Source: Rhopalosiphum padi
Lineage: Eukaryota > Arthropoda > Insecta > Hemiptera > Aphididae
Direction: 5' to 3'
Assembly (NCBI RefSeq): GCF_020882245.1
Contig: NC_083597.1
Location: 76,238,152-76,302,151 of the forward strand
DNA length: 64,000 nt
Positions 27,501 through 41,001 of this stretch are shown here, in pieces. Below the pieces are notes generated by a model. That model had not been told where the DNA came from. It saw only the letters and a program-made list of their open reading frames with translations, and did no database searches. A program made the translations under genes and the position numbers. Position 1 is the first letter of the stretch; each line of letters starts with the position of its first letter.

Positions 27501-30460
27501 TTTTTACCAATGTACTAAACCAGTTCAGTAGTTGTGCAAAAATAGACAAACGAAGTTGTTGTCACATGCAAGCATATAATGTACACAAAAATATAGTTCG
27601 TTTTAACTACAAATTTTCAAATTTTATAAATTAAAATAACAAAAATAAGTTTTTGTTTAATAATTTGTATTTAACATTATGTACAATTTTAAGAATATTT
27701 TTTAGAAATTATACAATTTTTAAAATATTATTTGTGTTGCAAGACTTATTTTTAAACAAATTTTTTTTTTTTTAGGACATTAAAATCCATGTCCTAATTA
27801 TAATTTCTACATTAACCAACTCATGTTATTGAGTTACTTATAATGTAGTGATTTATTAACATGAGACTAAAATAGTAATAATAATAAATAATAATAAATT
27901 TTAAAAAAATGAGTATTATTAAATCGTAATATTACTAGGCTTAGATCATTCACACTACGTATTTAGTATTTTCTATTAATGCAATCTTAAAATGTAGACT
28001 CAAAATATTTTTTTTCGAGATCTACAATCTATAGTATTTGTATTTATGGCAAACAATATCAGATATTTATCAGGGAATTTAATATTAGGTACTTATTGAT
28101 GACTAATATACCTTCTAAACTTCAATAAGTTTTTACAAATAAATAAATGTTTATCCATCACAGTGTATCATAAATTGCTTAATTTTGCTATTTTAAAATA
28201 AAGTGTCGACTTCTCAACCGGTTCAAAACTTAAAATGTTTTCTATTATTTGTCAAAAACCTTATTAATTTCAAAATCAAAATTTTCAAAGATTCTGTACA
28301 TAAAATTACAATTTATGAACATATCTTGATGCAATTCAATATTTTATTTAAAACAATTATGACGAATAAATTAGCTTAAATATTTTGTCCGTTATAGTAT
28401 GCCTCTAAACGAGAATCGCAAGGTATTTTATTTTAGATTTATAATTAAGTATTCACAGTTATAAATTTATAATTTATGCAATTATAATACTATTATGCAG
28501 CTAAAATATAAAAAGAATAAGCAACTTAAAAAGAAAACAAAAATGGTTTTAAAGTTTCACAAGTGAAACAAATTTTAATGTTAAAAATAAATTAACAGCA
28601 TTTTTAATTATGAATTAACATGTTTAAGAAAATATTTATTTACTAGTTTATTTAAAAGTATTAAGACGTCTTGGAAGTTTTTGTATGATAATTATAAATT
28701 ATTTAAAAATATTATTTTATAAAGGATTTTCTTAAAAAAAATATTAAAATTAGGTTTAATTTTATCTCACAAAACTGTTTTGACACATTTATAACAATAA
28801 TTATCATTATAAATCAACAACTAAAATGTTTTACTATATAATTTCATTTCTCTACAAAATTTTTAATTTTATGTTAAGTTTGTTATATTTTATGTTTTTT
28901 TTTGAGAAATCAAATTACAGTTCTATAAAATTTTTCCCGTTTACTTAAAGGTATATAGAAAGTATATTGTTAATTAACTAGCATAACTATAATTTAATGT
29001 CATAGTATTATGAAATTACTAAACATTCAATTTTTAAAATAACGTTAAATATTGTTCAACACACCCTTAAAATTTTTTCATATACCACTAAAAAACAGAA
29101 TAATATAATACTAACCCTTCAATAGATAATTTATGTAACGCATGCAGACAGTTAATTGTAATTATTTTAAAAAAGAAATGAAGAATTCAAAAACAATTAT
29201 TATCAATACATTTCATTTTTATTTTATTTTAAAAATATGACATAATACACAACAAGTTTTCAATAATAAAAAAAAAAAATACTTGTTTTAAGTGTTGGCA
29301 AAATAAATTATATTACCTATACCATGTTCAAGATAAACAAGTTTATATCCTTATTCAAAAAAAAAAAATTAACCCGTTCATTGTTAACATTGTATGGCAT
29401 AAGTGTCAATTGTTGTATTGACTGAAAAAACAGCACTTGTTGTTCTACTTTGATAATGGATTAGTTAGATCATTTAATTTATAATAATATTTATAGTGTA
29501 AAGATAAAGTCAATCATAGAGTATTGGGACTCTCAGCCAACATTTGTGTAGAAGCTTCTCAAAAAAATCAAAATCAAAATTAATTTTAAGCCATTTAAAC
29601 AACCGGTAAACCAGCTAATTTTTTTTTTTAGAGCATACTCAAGGTCGTTTGTCTATAAGTGAATATATATTAAATTATTAATATTAATTTATACATTTAT
29701 ATTTTTTTTTTTACACGAGAAATTAATGCATTAAAAATTTAAAATGACCTGATTATTTCATATAGATTTCCTGGTATACGGAATTATTTTCTTGCCAATT
29801 TGGATAGTGGACGACAATGTGTTTTAATGTAATTTTGTACATTAATTATATTATTGCATGATGGGGATAATAGAGGTTCATTCATTCACCATATGGTATC
29901 TGAAAGATGCTCGTATAATAAATTCTGATCCTATCTAGTTTTACTTCTTATTTAATTGTTTTAAACTAATAAGATTTAGTCAGAGTTCAACTGTTTTATT
30001 TATTTTTTTTAATCTATTTCCCGAGAAATAGTGCCATACACTGATCTGTGGACTAATTTAGTGTTAATCTATATTTTTGTGTACCTGCATTAACTAGTGA
30101 TGAACAATTTATTGTTTCACCAATAATTGATGTTATTTATTAAGTTGTCAGTTTCATAATTATGTACCTTTTGTGTTGCAAGTCGCCATTGTCTATTTGA
30201 GACGTATTGCCTCATTGGATTTAGAGATGACGTTGCTGATTTTTAAAGGCATAAAACAGTTAGTACACTACTATTAACATTGTTTATGCCACTAAGTGAA
30301 TTTGAACAGATGTCAATTACTGTGTTATCTGTTATAATGGCTATTTGAAATCCTTTAAGAAGGGCTACAAATGCGACCATGTAGATGATACTATAGTACT
30401 ATACGGATGTTTAATTTAAACTGCAGGATTATAAGCATGTACATGACTAAACGGTCTTGT

Positions 30461-30485
30461 AATATATATATATATATATATATAA
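30461..30485. repeat. (TA)n microsatellite
   Basis: TA run next to the GC-rich island at 30485-30600. Confidence 0.9.
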
Positions 30486-30600
30486 TTTTATCGATTCGAT
30501 ACCGTAATCACACGTCCAAATCTGTGGCGGGACGAAGGGAGTAGCAATAGAACGATCGCCCATGCTCTCTTTGAGCAGTGGTATTTTTACGTAATTATAA
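30485..30600. other. GC-rich island with short minus-strand open frames
   Basis: This stands out from its surroundings directly after a (TA)n run. A minus-strand frame reads PLLKESMGDRSIATPFVPPQ and continues with IWTCDYGIESIK without a stop; a second frame is also open. It may be a fragment of a mobile element or an old exon. No family recognised. Confidence 0.2.
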
Positions 30601-31468
30601 TATTTTATAATTATCTATAAAATGGTTGCAATAATTCATATAAGTTTTCAATTTAAAAATCGGCTTGGCTTTTGTAGGAACAAATTTTGGCATTGTATCG
30701 TATAAATCTATTATTAGACTAATAATAAAATTAAATCCCAAAAAGAAAATTAAAAAGTATCGTATTTTATTTTCAAAATCTAAATTTTTTATTATAATTG
30801 TATGGTGTAAAATTAGAGGCTCTAAAAAATCTCAAGCCTTGTGCCCCGGTAGCTAAGCTACGAATACCTCTCTATCCCCCACTTAATTTGAAGTTCATCA
30901 TCATGCGCTGCAGTTCTTGAAATTGATAATTGCACCTACAACAAACCAAATCATAACTATGCATACAATTATATTTACATTAAATTATTTTTTATTTTTC
31001 TTAGTCAATACCTAAAATTAAATTGTTTTTCTGAAAAATTTACCTAAACAATTTGGAAATAATTTAAACAAACATAATATTTAATCTAACTATAAAAATA
31101 TAATTATAATTCTTTTGTAGATTTTTCACTTAACCTAATCTATGACAAAAAACAATTTTGACGTATGAGCAATTTAAAAAATACCATAGTCGTGCTTCCC
31201 TTCTATAATAAATGTATGCTAAGGTATAAGCATTATGTTATTATTTTATTTAGGTATGTATACATTTCAAGGATTTTAAGTTTAATAATTTTTTTGTTGT
31301 TTTTATTTTGTTTGGTTTACAACAAAACAACTTTATGTTTTAAATGTCAGCACTCTAAAGTCCTAAGTCCCGGGTCAAGTGCTCTTAAAGTTAAAATCCG
31401 GTCAAATCTGGTAAAATCGGGTCTTGAAGACTATATAGTGTAATTCAACTAGCCGTCGAAACTAAAAT

Positions 31469-31560
31469 AATAAAAGTAAATGCCAAACAATACTCAATAT
31501 TATATGTATATATAGGTACTTGTGAAGGTAATAAAAGTAAATGTCAATCAATACTCAATA
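31469..31560. repeat. Direct repeat of 31 bp, 61 bp apart
   Basis: The word AATAAAAGTAAATG followed by YCAAWCAATACTCAATA occurs at 31469-31499 and again at 31530-31560 with two mismatches. It is a local duplication of unknown origin. Confidence 0.75.
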
Positions 31561-32830
31561 GTCGAGTACTAAAAATATTGCATCAGGATAGCATATAAGT
31601 ATACATAGGTTCACAGCAGAAAAGCTATACACACCAATAAAAGATAATTAAAAAAAATAAATACATAAACCGAATAAGGTGATCAAATATGGTCTTACGA
31701 ACAGAATTACTTATATTATTATTATTACCGTTATCTTTCCACATTTGATAGCATTTTACCCATAATTTTGTCGAGCAACAGTTTTTGATCTATGCACAAA
31801 TAATACTGATGTACTTGCAGTGTTCTAAAATTAAAAATAATTGTAACAAAAATGTTAACTTCAATTATTTGAAAATAATTTGTTTTCTATTAATCGTTAA
31901 TATGCTTATAATAATAGTAATAATTTTATATAAAATATATAATTATCTGATTATTAAAAAAAAGTTTCAGGAATTATTTTACTAATATTTTTAAGTCTAA
32001 TACGAATATTTAAAGTCAAGGGCCCCACGTGTACAAATCTGTAAATGTGAAGAACATTATACACACGATATCAGGATTCTATTATCCTCAATAATTTTTA
32101 CATCTACCTTGTAAATATATTATCTTAGATTACAGTTACAAGGATTGAAATATACTATTATATACTCAAGTCACATTATATTCAATCGAAAGGTAAGTAT
32201 ATCCTAGTATTATATATATATATATAATTCATTTTTCAAAGAATATAGTCGGATATGATTTGTCAGTCAGTATGTCACTCTAAAACTATGTTAAAAAATC
32301 GAATGACGTTTTTGAATTTTTTATTATTTTTTTAAATAATAATATTAAAATTGAAGTCTGAGTTAGTTCAGAATCACATGGTGCATTGCTGAGTTGTCGG
32401 TTTTTAATCCAATTCTAAAACAGAACTTGCGCTTTGATATTCATATTTGTATAATAATTCCGATTTCCAAGCTTGTTTAACAACAAATAATATGTAAATT
32501 TTGCAGTGTTTATGGCATTGCCATGAGCACCTGACTTCATATTAAATTTTATACTTTCGCGTATACAGTAATTTCGCAGGTTGGATTACACAAAAATACG
32601 GTGTACGATGACAAAAAAAAAATTAAATAAATAATAACTGTCTCGGACGTTTTGATTTATGTATAATATATGAGAGCACCGAGTGCGAAACACAAAAACG
32701 AAAACATTCACAAAAATTGATAAATTGCTTGTGTTTATGTAACGGCGGATGTTAATCTAATGTAAAAAATATAAAATACCAACAAACTTCATATTTTATT
32801 GTTTCAATCGCGATATTAAAATGAGCTTTT

Positions 32831-32858
32831 CACGCGCGCGCACACACTCACACACACT
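32831..32858. repeat. (CG)n(CA)n tract
   Basis: CGCGCG followed by CA dinucleotides; same alternating type as the tract in lipase intron 2. Confidence 0.8.
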
Positions 32859-35649
32859 TTGTCACTGCGCAGGAGTTTATATCATTATAATGACCGTTTT
32901 GTCGAAGTAGTGACCTTCCACGATGGAGATATTCAATTTATTGTTATTAATAATGTATATTAATAGCAATTAATACAAGTATAGTCGTATGTATTATGCT
33001 TTGATATTATAATGCTTTATAGTGTAATGATATTATTATGTCATATGCATGGTGCATAGTGTATGTATATTACATATTATTATCAATGATGGACCAATTA
33101 ACTAATCATTTTAACTCGTTAAGTCAAGTCAATATAGACATATAAAAGTTAAGTTTAAAGTCAAACGTCGAATTGAAAAGAGAATAATTGATTTAGATAA
33201 AAATCCGTTACGTAATGCTTTTAACGGTATATTTATTATCCATGTAAAAGTATACAAAAGGTAAATTGTATACAAGTAAAGTATACAAAAATAAAAATGT
33301 ATAGAAAAAATTAAACATAATATAAGATTAATTAACATAAAGAAATATCATCTAATGATAGACTCTACTAACTGAAGTTAGTAACTATTATTTTGGTCAT
33401 TTTGGTTAAATTAATTTTGTTAAGAGATCACGTGGCACCAATTTCTCTTTAAATGTAGAACCCAATTATGAAGTAGTATTGATAGATTTTAAATTAATGT
33501 GTTTGAGTGAGATTATAATAATTATTATTATTGTCTATGAACATTTTTATAAAATTAGATTTATTTGCGTTATTTTGATCTCAGTTAAAATCTAACAATA
33601 GTGCATTTAATACATCGATCGTCTTTAATTTAAAATTTACAGAACATAATATAATAATAATTATAAGTTATAACATTATAAAAGCTGTTGATGGTTATTT
33701 ATTTTATTTTATTTTTTATTATAATAATAATTTGTACAAAAAAATATAATATTTTAAATCCATAGGGTTCATAAAAAATACTTGATGTGAATATAAAATG
33801 TATTAATTTTATACTTTATATCATAAAACAACAAATTTTATATTTAAGAACTTAAAAGAGACTTTCAAAAATAAATTAGTTGTTAATATTTAATTTAATT
33901 ACATTTAAGGTACTTAACGTTTTAAATTTTTAATTCGATTGTATCTAGCAATAATATTTTTAATTATTATATTTTGGTAAAAATACGAGTACGTGTTATT
34001 GTTTGTGTTGTAATGTACATCAGTCGTTTACTCTATTTTTAGAACCAGTTACATGTTCACAACATATAAAATCGATTTAAGTTATTTAAAAAAGCATTAT
34101 CAGATACGACTATTATAGTTTTATGTGCGTGTTATTAACATCACGTCAATATTATTATTGCTGCTCGTGTATAATTTGCACCGTAGCCATTGGTAAGACG
34201 TTTTGTGCGGGGCATCTGTCATACCAATTCGTTCTGTATAAATGTAAAAAAGAAAATAAAACAAACGTAATTTCAATATTATTAACTTTTTATGTAAACG
34301 AGAACTACCGTTGTGAAATAGCATATCGATCGTACTTTTAAAATGTCAAATAACTGTCAAAATGTCTACCAGTAATTTGTACTTTGGCTGCAGACTTTAA
34401 TTCGGTACTTATTATACTTCGACATAGTTTTAGTCACACTTTGATGTATAAAAATTGTAAACACTTTGTGTATTATAATATTATAATCGATTGCAATATT
34501 TCAATAAAACAATACATTTTAGTATTTATACTCAATAAAATCGACAAATGTAATATTTTAAATTAATAATATTCCATTATAATTCGTTCTAACGTCTTAA
34601 ATAGTTTTTTTGTTTTTAATTTAGTTTAGACAATTCTAAACATTTTGTTATTTGTCTATAATAAAATAACTTTGTATAATATAATGACCGCTGGAAATGA
34701 TATTCGACGCTATGAATATATTTTAAATCGTCAGTCATAATCATAAACCAATATAATTATTGGGTGTATTTTTATATTACTTTTTTCCAAAAGCAAAACA
34801 TATAGTTGCATACACAACTGGTAACGATTTTGCTTTGTAAAGTACCTGCATACCTACGTGAATACAAAAACTCGATAAAATCCACCCGAACAAGTCTCAA
34901 AACTGCCATCCATAAGTACCTTAGGTTCACTTCTATGGACTATAAGTATCCATTTAAGTTCACTTTGTGATAAAACTTTAATACAATTTTGGAATGCAAA
35001 TATCTTTTGAAGGGTCTTTATTATTCTATTATCTTTTTTAGACCCGTTTCATATTTTACCATTCAACTATTCATACGTTACGTTTAAGTTAGGGTTTGTT
35101 TAAAATATTATTTTGATTTTATTTCATATATAAATAGGTATATAATATTATTCAAGTAATACATAATTTTCACAGTAAATTTGTTTTTAAAACTGAACTA
35201 TTTTATTTTAAAGTTTCATAGATTATATCTATTATATACAGTAACAAAAACCAACTAAATACAAAAATATCCTCCAATTTACTTTATCTTAAATTTTATG
35301 GTGCTCAAGTAAAAGGTCTACATTTTCATAAATATACACAGCTCAAAAATATCATACTTTTGTGGTACCTTTAACCTTTTATGAGCAATTTATTTCTAAA
35401 TTTTCAAATGACTTCACACATTTTGTTTCTTTAGTAAGAAAATAACTTATCTTAATATTATCTAATACTTTATGCCGAGAAAAAATATGTTTTATAAATA
35501 AAATATAATTAAAAGTTTAACTTATCCATATTTTTAGTATGGGCGTTATTAATTTATATTTGTTGGTAAATTTATATTGTTTGTATATAATATTAAATGA
35601 AATTTATAAAAATTCGCGTGTTATTATCTAGATAATAAGGTCTATATTA

Positions 35650-36046
35650 TTATTGATATCGAAAAAACAAATGATATCGATATCTTTTTTTTTTTTTGGA
35701 ATATATATTTCTTACATTAAAAACAGTTTCCATAATATATTATTATTTATTAATTATTATAAACAAAAATTTAAAATCAAATTAAAATTAAAGGTACATT
35801 ATTTAATATTTAGTATTAATTTAAGTCACAGCTATATACGTATTACCATGTATTGTAGGGACCTTATCGTATTGCTTATCGTTAGTGTTAATCGTCAATT
35901 GATATTATCGTCGGTTCACTGTCAAAACTTATATAAATAGAAATAGAAATTTCAAATTGAAACGATATCAATTTGTCATATCGATATCATAAAATTAGTC
36001 CGATATCGATATCGATATCGAAATACGACATCATTGTGCATCACTG
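35650..36046. mobile_element. hAT-like non-autonomous element or terminus with GATATC repeats
   Basis: Both ends of the segment carry runs of GATATC/ATCGATATCG (near 35657-35683 and 35963-36021), and the right end finishes TTGTGCATCACTG at 36046. In the opposite orientation this is CAGTGATGCACAA, the form of a hAT terminal inverted repeat, and many insect hAT elements have GATATCGATATC runs just inside their termini. A matching CAGTG left terminus and an 8-bp target duplication (the right flank is TTATTCAA) were not found, so the copy may be truncated. The 95-codon frame inside has no transposase features. Confidence 0.35.
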
Positions 36047-39000
36047 TTATTCAATACTTTTTTATTAGTGCAATAAAACAAATTGTTCTAAAATTATTAT
36101 TTTTGAGTTTTGAATAAAAAATCTTATTGAATATGCTTAATTGTTTTTATTTTGGAAAATACTTTTGTTTAGTTGGTCGTATGTTATCTTAAATAATTGA
36201 ATACAAAAACAAATTCTTTAAAATCAAGAAATTTATTTTTATAATAAAAATAAGTCAATAATCTAACCATTTTAGTCATATTTTATGTGTTGTAGGAGCT
36301 ATTCTAATTATGAAACAAGATATATTTTACTTCACAAAAAAACTTTGTTTATTGATGAATTTTTGCATTTTATGTATGTACCGTATTCAAAGATATGTAC
36401 CGAAAATCTCTTATATATTAGATTAGATTATTCACTTAAAGGTTAGATACATTAAAAAAATAATGGATTTAGGTACACCAACTAATTTTTTAAAAACCAT
36501 AATATATTAATCTTGATGTAGGTACATTTTAAAAGCGTAAATTTTTTATTATTAACTACATTTTTAATTAGCATTGGTTTATGTTTAATGTTTATTCTAC
36601 TAGAATTTATAATATTACATAATATTTTAACATCATTTTATATACTTCAATTTTTAAACAAATATATTTCTGATATTTATATAGCTTATTTGTATTCACT
36701 ACCAATAGCAATTTTTTGTTATTTATTTATTTATTTAGGATATCGAAACTGATGTTTTTAAAAATGTTCATCACACCTCGATAAATAATCAGATTTTGAA
36801 GAAAAAAATACTACTTGAAATATGAAGACTTTATGCAAATTGGATTGGACTATATCTATAGGTATAGTAATAATCGTAAATAGGAGGTACATCAGACGTT
36901 TTCAAATATTTTAAAAATACATTTTTCTGTTGCTAATTAAATCAATTACAATATTAGTTCAATTTAGAACTACTTATGTGAAGCCAGTTGTAGCACCTTG
37001 AACTTATGACTTTTGTATTACCTGCCTTGTGATACCATATGGCTTAATAATTATTGAATGGTACCTCATTTACGTTACTAATAATCGGTGTATTTAATTC
37101 ATCTAAATAACACTATATAATATTAAAAATTGTACGAGTTTCTTAAAAAAATAAAGAATTATTACTCAATAATATTACTATATTAAATTAAAAAACTTAT
37201 AAAAAATAATAATAATAATTACTGCATTTTTGATATTTTTCAACTATTGCAAAAACAATTTAGAATTTCTTGTATTCACTTTTTTAAGATAAATAAAATA
37301 TGTTCTCAATATTAATTGGAAAAATAATTTAATCTGTAAGGTATGCAATTTACATACGTAATGTATGGATATTTTCAATAGCAAATATTGTCAATCAACA
37401 ATAATTTTAAGAAATCAGAAACAAAATTAAAAACTCTAAAAAATGTACATAAAAAAAATACATTTTTAACTATCATTAATACAAAATAATTATCAATATA
37501 ACAAACCGTAATATTATCATTATTTAAAAATTAATTGTTGCATACTGTTTTAAAATAGATCATACCTATTAATTATTTATAGTAAGCAATAAGCATTGAC
37601 CATTGTAATAAATGTATATACAAATTTGTCAAACGATATACAAAAAAATTAAAGCGATATTGTTAAAATACAACAATATTGTTTTTATCTAATTTACTAT
37701 ATATATATAAATAATCTCAACCCACTGCCAAATTTCTATCATAGATAAAATATTCTTGACCATGCTGCAGAAACCTGTCTAAAAGATTGAAATATTAGTA
37801 GGTAGTTATGAATTATGACGTTATATAAGTTATATAATATAACACTATGCAGGAACGTTCCATAAATAGCATGACGTCTTCACTGGGGCCGTCGGAGGAA
37901 GATTCGCTTGAGAAAGCTTACCCCCAAAATGAGAACTAACAGCTTAACGCATGTTTCTTATTCCTATGGGAAACGTTTCGATCGTATGGATGACATAATG
38001 TATGTACGATATAATATAATATATATATAAATATCCAAGGTTAAACTAAATTTATAGATAGTATGCATATTCTTATCCGTCTATTGTCAATAAAAGTTGA
38101 ACAGGAACTTTAAAGCGTGTTGAGACTTGCAGTGTGCATATTACGGTGTTTGGGATTGTCTAAGTTCGTACGAAAATAAAATATTTTTGTAATGCAATAA
38201 ATTGTTCATTTCCAAATGTTGTATAAATCTAGAAACGGTTGTGGCTGGTAAACTACGTACAATATAGAAATAGATATCGCCTAGTTTAAAATAGAATATA
38301 AAATAAAATACCGAGCGTTATATGTTATACAAGTCAACAGATTTAGTTCTACAGACAAGTATGGTATATTGGTATACCTCCAGGTATTATATCACGAAAA
38401 TGACCTTCAATAATTCAAAATAACGTACTAATTACTAAATATTACAGTGAACTACATCAGTTTTTTTTTTAAATTATTACGTATGGTAAACGTGTAGATA
38501 TTATACAAAAAAAAACTGGTGTTTTATTTAAACAAAAACTAGTAAGAAATGAAAGGCTAAATTTCTGGTTAATACAGGTAAAACATGCGTTTGCAACATT
38601 ACCAATAGTTTTATTTATCAAGTTTAAAATTCCTGATTAAAATATAAAATCAATACTGACTTATATGGTGAAAACTGTAGGTCTTATTTAATGAAACGTG
38701 ATACACATAACAGTTACTATTATTCAATAATATAATATAAGTAGGTATGTTAAATAGAAACAACAATGAATGTACATGATAGAATTATTTTTATTTATTC
38801 TATATTAGGAACAATTTCCATGTAAATGTTTTAATTATTGGGTTAATATTATAGGAAAACCAAAATCAATGATAAAAAATATGGCAGGTAAAGCATTTTT
38901 AATCTTAAACATAATAATATCTTATAATTATCTATATATAAAACAAATTAAAAATACCATTCACTCACTCACTGATAACTACTTCTCAAAAACAAAATAA

Positions 39001-40806
39001 TATATATGAAATCAAAATATATGTATAGTGATTAATCTATTACTTTAAATCTGCAATAAAAAAGGATTTTAAAAAATTCGCATTTATAAAGGTAGTTATT
39101 ATTATTGGGTATAACTTTAAACCCTATATTTTTAATTTGCCCGTAACCACTCAAAGTAATATGTTAAAAAAAATATAACGTGTTGTTTAAGAATGGATAA
39201 ATCCACGGGCATTTAATTTATAACGGTTAATGTTGTGCAGAAACAGCTAGTACACTCGTACAATTATATTAAATTGTATACATATTATACAAAAATATTA
39301 ATGGATATTATGTGTGATAATTAGTCAAACAAAATAAAGTCAGCATAAATAATTTCACAAGGAAGAATATTATAATGTAACCGAAACGTGTCACAACAGA
39401 TTCCATAAGTTCACACCAACGCATCCAGATTTAATCAAGTTATTTGGGCCTAAGTCAAATAAACCAATTTATAAACGCTGCCTATTTGTTTATTGTACTC
39501 ACCTCTCTAATGACAGACTACAGATTCCTTATTAAATTTAGATTCAAAATCAATTTTTATGAAAACAGTTCATTTTTTTAATATTTGTGTACATAAATCC
39601 TTTAGTAAAATAGTTATTATATTTTTTTTTTTAACTACAATAATCAAACATAGTAAACTTCGTGGAGAATTAGATTATTTGAAATTCAAATACGAAAATA
39701 CTATAAAATATAATCACGATAGTCCTTCGTTTACGACGGTCATGGTTTTCGGTATACCTACCTTTAATCGGTATCTGTCTGTTATTACGCGTGCGATGGC
39801 AATTTAAAGATTAAAATACACAGAAAAAATACTATAATATTATGTGATGTCAAATTTCAAACATATGCCGAGTAAGTTTTATACCAATAAGTTAGCCTAT
39901 GTCGTATATCAGTAATACGTATTCAATCATATTAATATATTGCATAATTTCAAAATTCACATTTTCTTAAATTCGAGTATTTAGTTACGCAACGTTATAC
40001 TTTATGATAATACAATAATACATATGTAATAATAAAATATTATAGGTTTTTACTTATGGGATATCTAAAAATGACTGTATAAATTTAGATACCATAGAAT
40101 AACTACCTGTTAAACTCATAAATTTCGTACAAATTAACTGCAAAAAATAATCAATCGTTACGGTTCTCCTATTTATTAATACAATCGGCAATGACATCGG
40201 TAACCTATTATTTTCAACGACAGTCGCGATGGTTTACTATTCGATATCCAATTTGAATGTAGGTAAACAGATAATATAATATTACATATGTGCATACTAA
40301 TATTATAGGAACTAAAATTTAATTTCCTATATAATTATTTCGGTAAAATAGTTTTTATATCTACACTAATCAAGGTCACAATCATAGAATACCACACGGG
40401 TCATTAAGAGTCAATTTGAATTTATTAAAATTATCAGGGAAAAACAAATAATAATATCGAATTATTAACGAACACGGTGGGTATATGCGATTTATCTTTG
40501 TGTAATCGACTACATTTTAGTGATTTTTCTATTGCTATTTTTCGTTTTAGTTTTATGATATCATTAAGGTTAATTAGCCATATTAATATCTGCCTGCCGG
40601 ATGTCAGAGGTTTGACCATGTTAACAATACATAAACATACGATGTGCAATATGTGCATAATTGCACGGATTGTCTGTCGGTTTTATAATATTTATATCCG
40701 ATGATGACCGCCATGGTTATCGTATGGTAGGCACCTTAAATATCATGACACCGAAACACCGAGTGCGCATTGATACGTATATGTATATATAGTGAGAGAG
40801 AGGTAG
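36047..40806. other. AT-rich intergenic sequence with one GC island
   Basis: Apart from the island at 37845-37945 I see only chance frames and A/T runs. Confidence 0.65.
37845..37945. other. Short GC-rich island with a 22-codon ORF
   Basis: About 100 bp of markedly higher G+C stands alone in AT-rich DNA. On the plus strand ATG 37871 to TAA 37939 encodes 22 residues, acidic in the middle (GPSEEDSLEKAYP). On the minus strand the same stretch is open as SSHFGGKLSQANLPP and onward to a stop. It could be a small exon, a conserved regulatory element, a non-coding RNA or a transposon scrap; nothing decides between them. Confidence 0.25.
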
Positions 40807-41001
40807 ATGTGTGACTATACGCACGAGACGATGCTAATCATTAAGAATATCATTATAAAAACATTTGATCACGTGAATCACACTAATGGTTTAATAGTTT
40901 ATACTATTTTAGTCTTAGGTTTTCGTGATAGTATGCTAGTTTTTAACGATCGGTCGCGAATTTTAAACTATTACCATGGTCACGGATACTACAATAATTG
41001 A
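40807..41001 (+). pseudogene. Possible reverse-transcriptase palm fragment of a non-LTR element
   Basis: A 64-codon frame contains KTFDHVNHTNGL (F20-H25 of the frame), then LGFRDSM, then NDRSRILNYYHGHG. The order and spacing resemble the start of the palm in jockey-like reverse transcriptases: K-A-F-D-x-V-x-H, then LGF, then xxRxQxVxxxG. A downstream TSG in another frame near 41055 could be the degraded SGVPQGS motif. Neither the FADD catalytic motif nor other domains are seen, so this would be a short dead remnant. Chance similarity in a short frame cannot be excluded. Confidence 0.38.

Larger units (their letters stand above)
24517..35649. other. AT-rich sequence upstream of the lipase gene, no confident gene
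   Basis: The first few hundred bases should hold the lipase promoter and perhaps a 5'UTR exon, but no element could be fixed. Beyond that are A/T runs, the island at 30485-30600 and the 31-bp duplication. Open frames are short and without domain features. Confidence 0.65.

Noticed and set aside
33129..33338. Hydrophobic 69-codon minus-strand frame
   Set aside because: Leu/Ile/Phe-rich frames are expected in AT-rich DNA; no membrane-protein family motif was seen.
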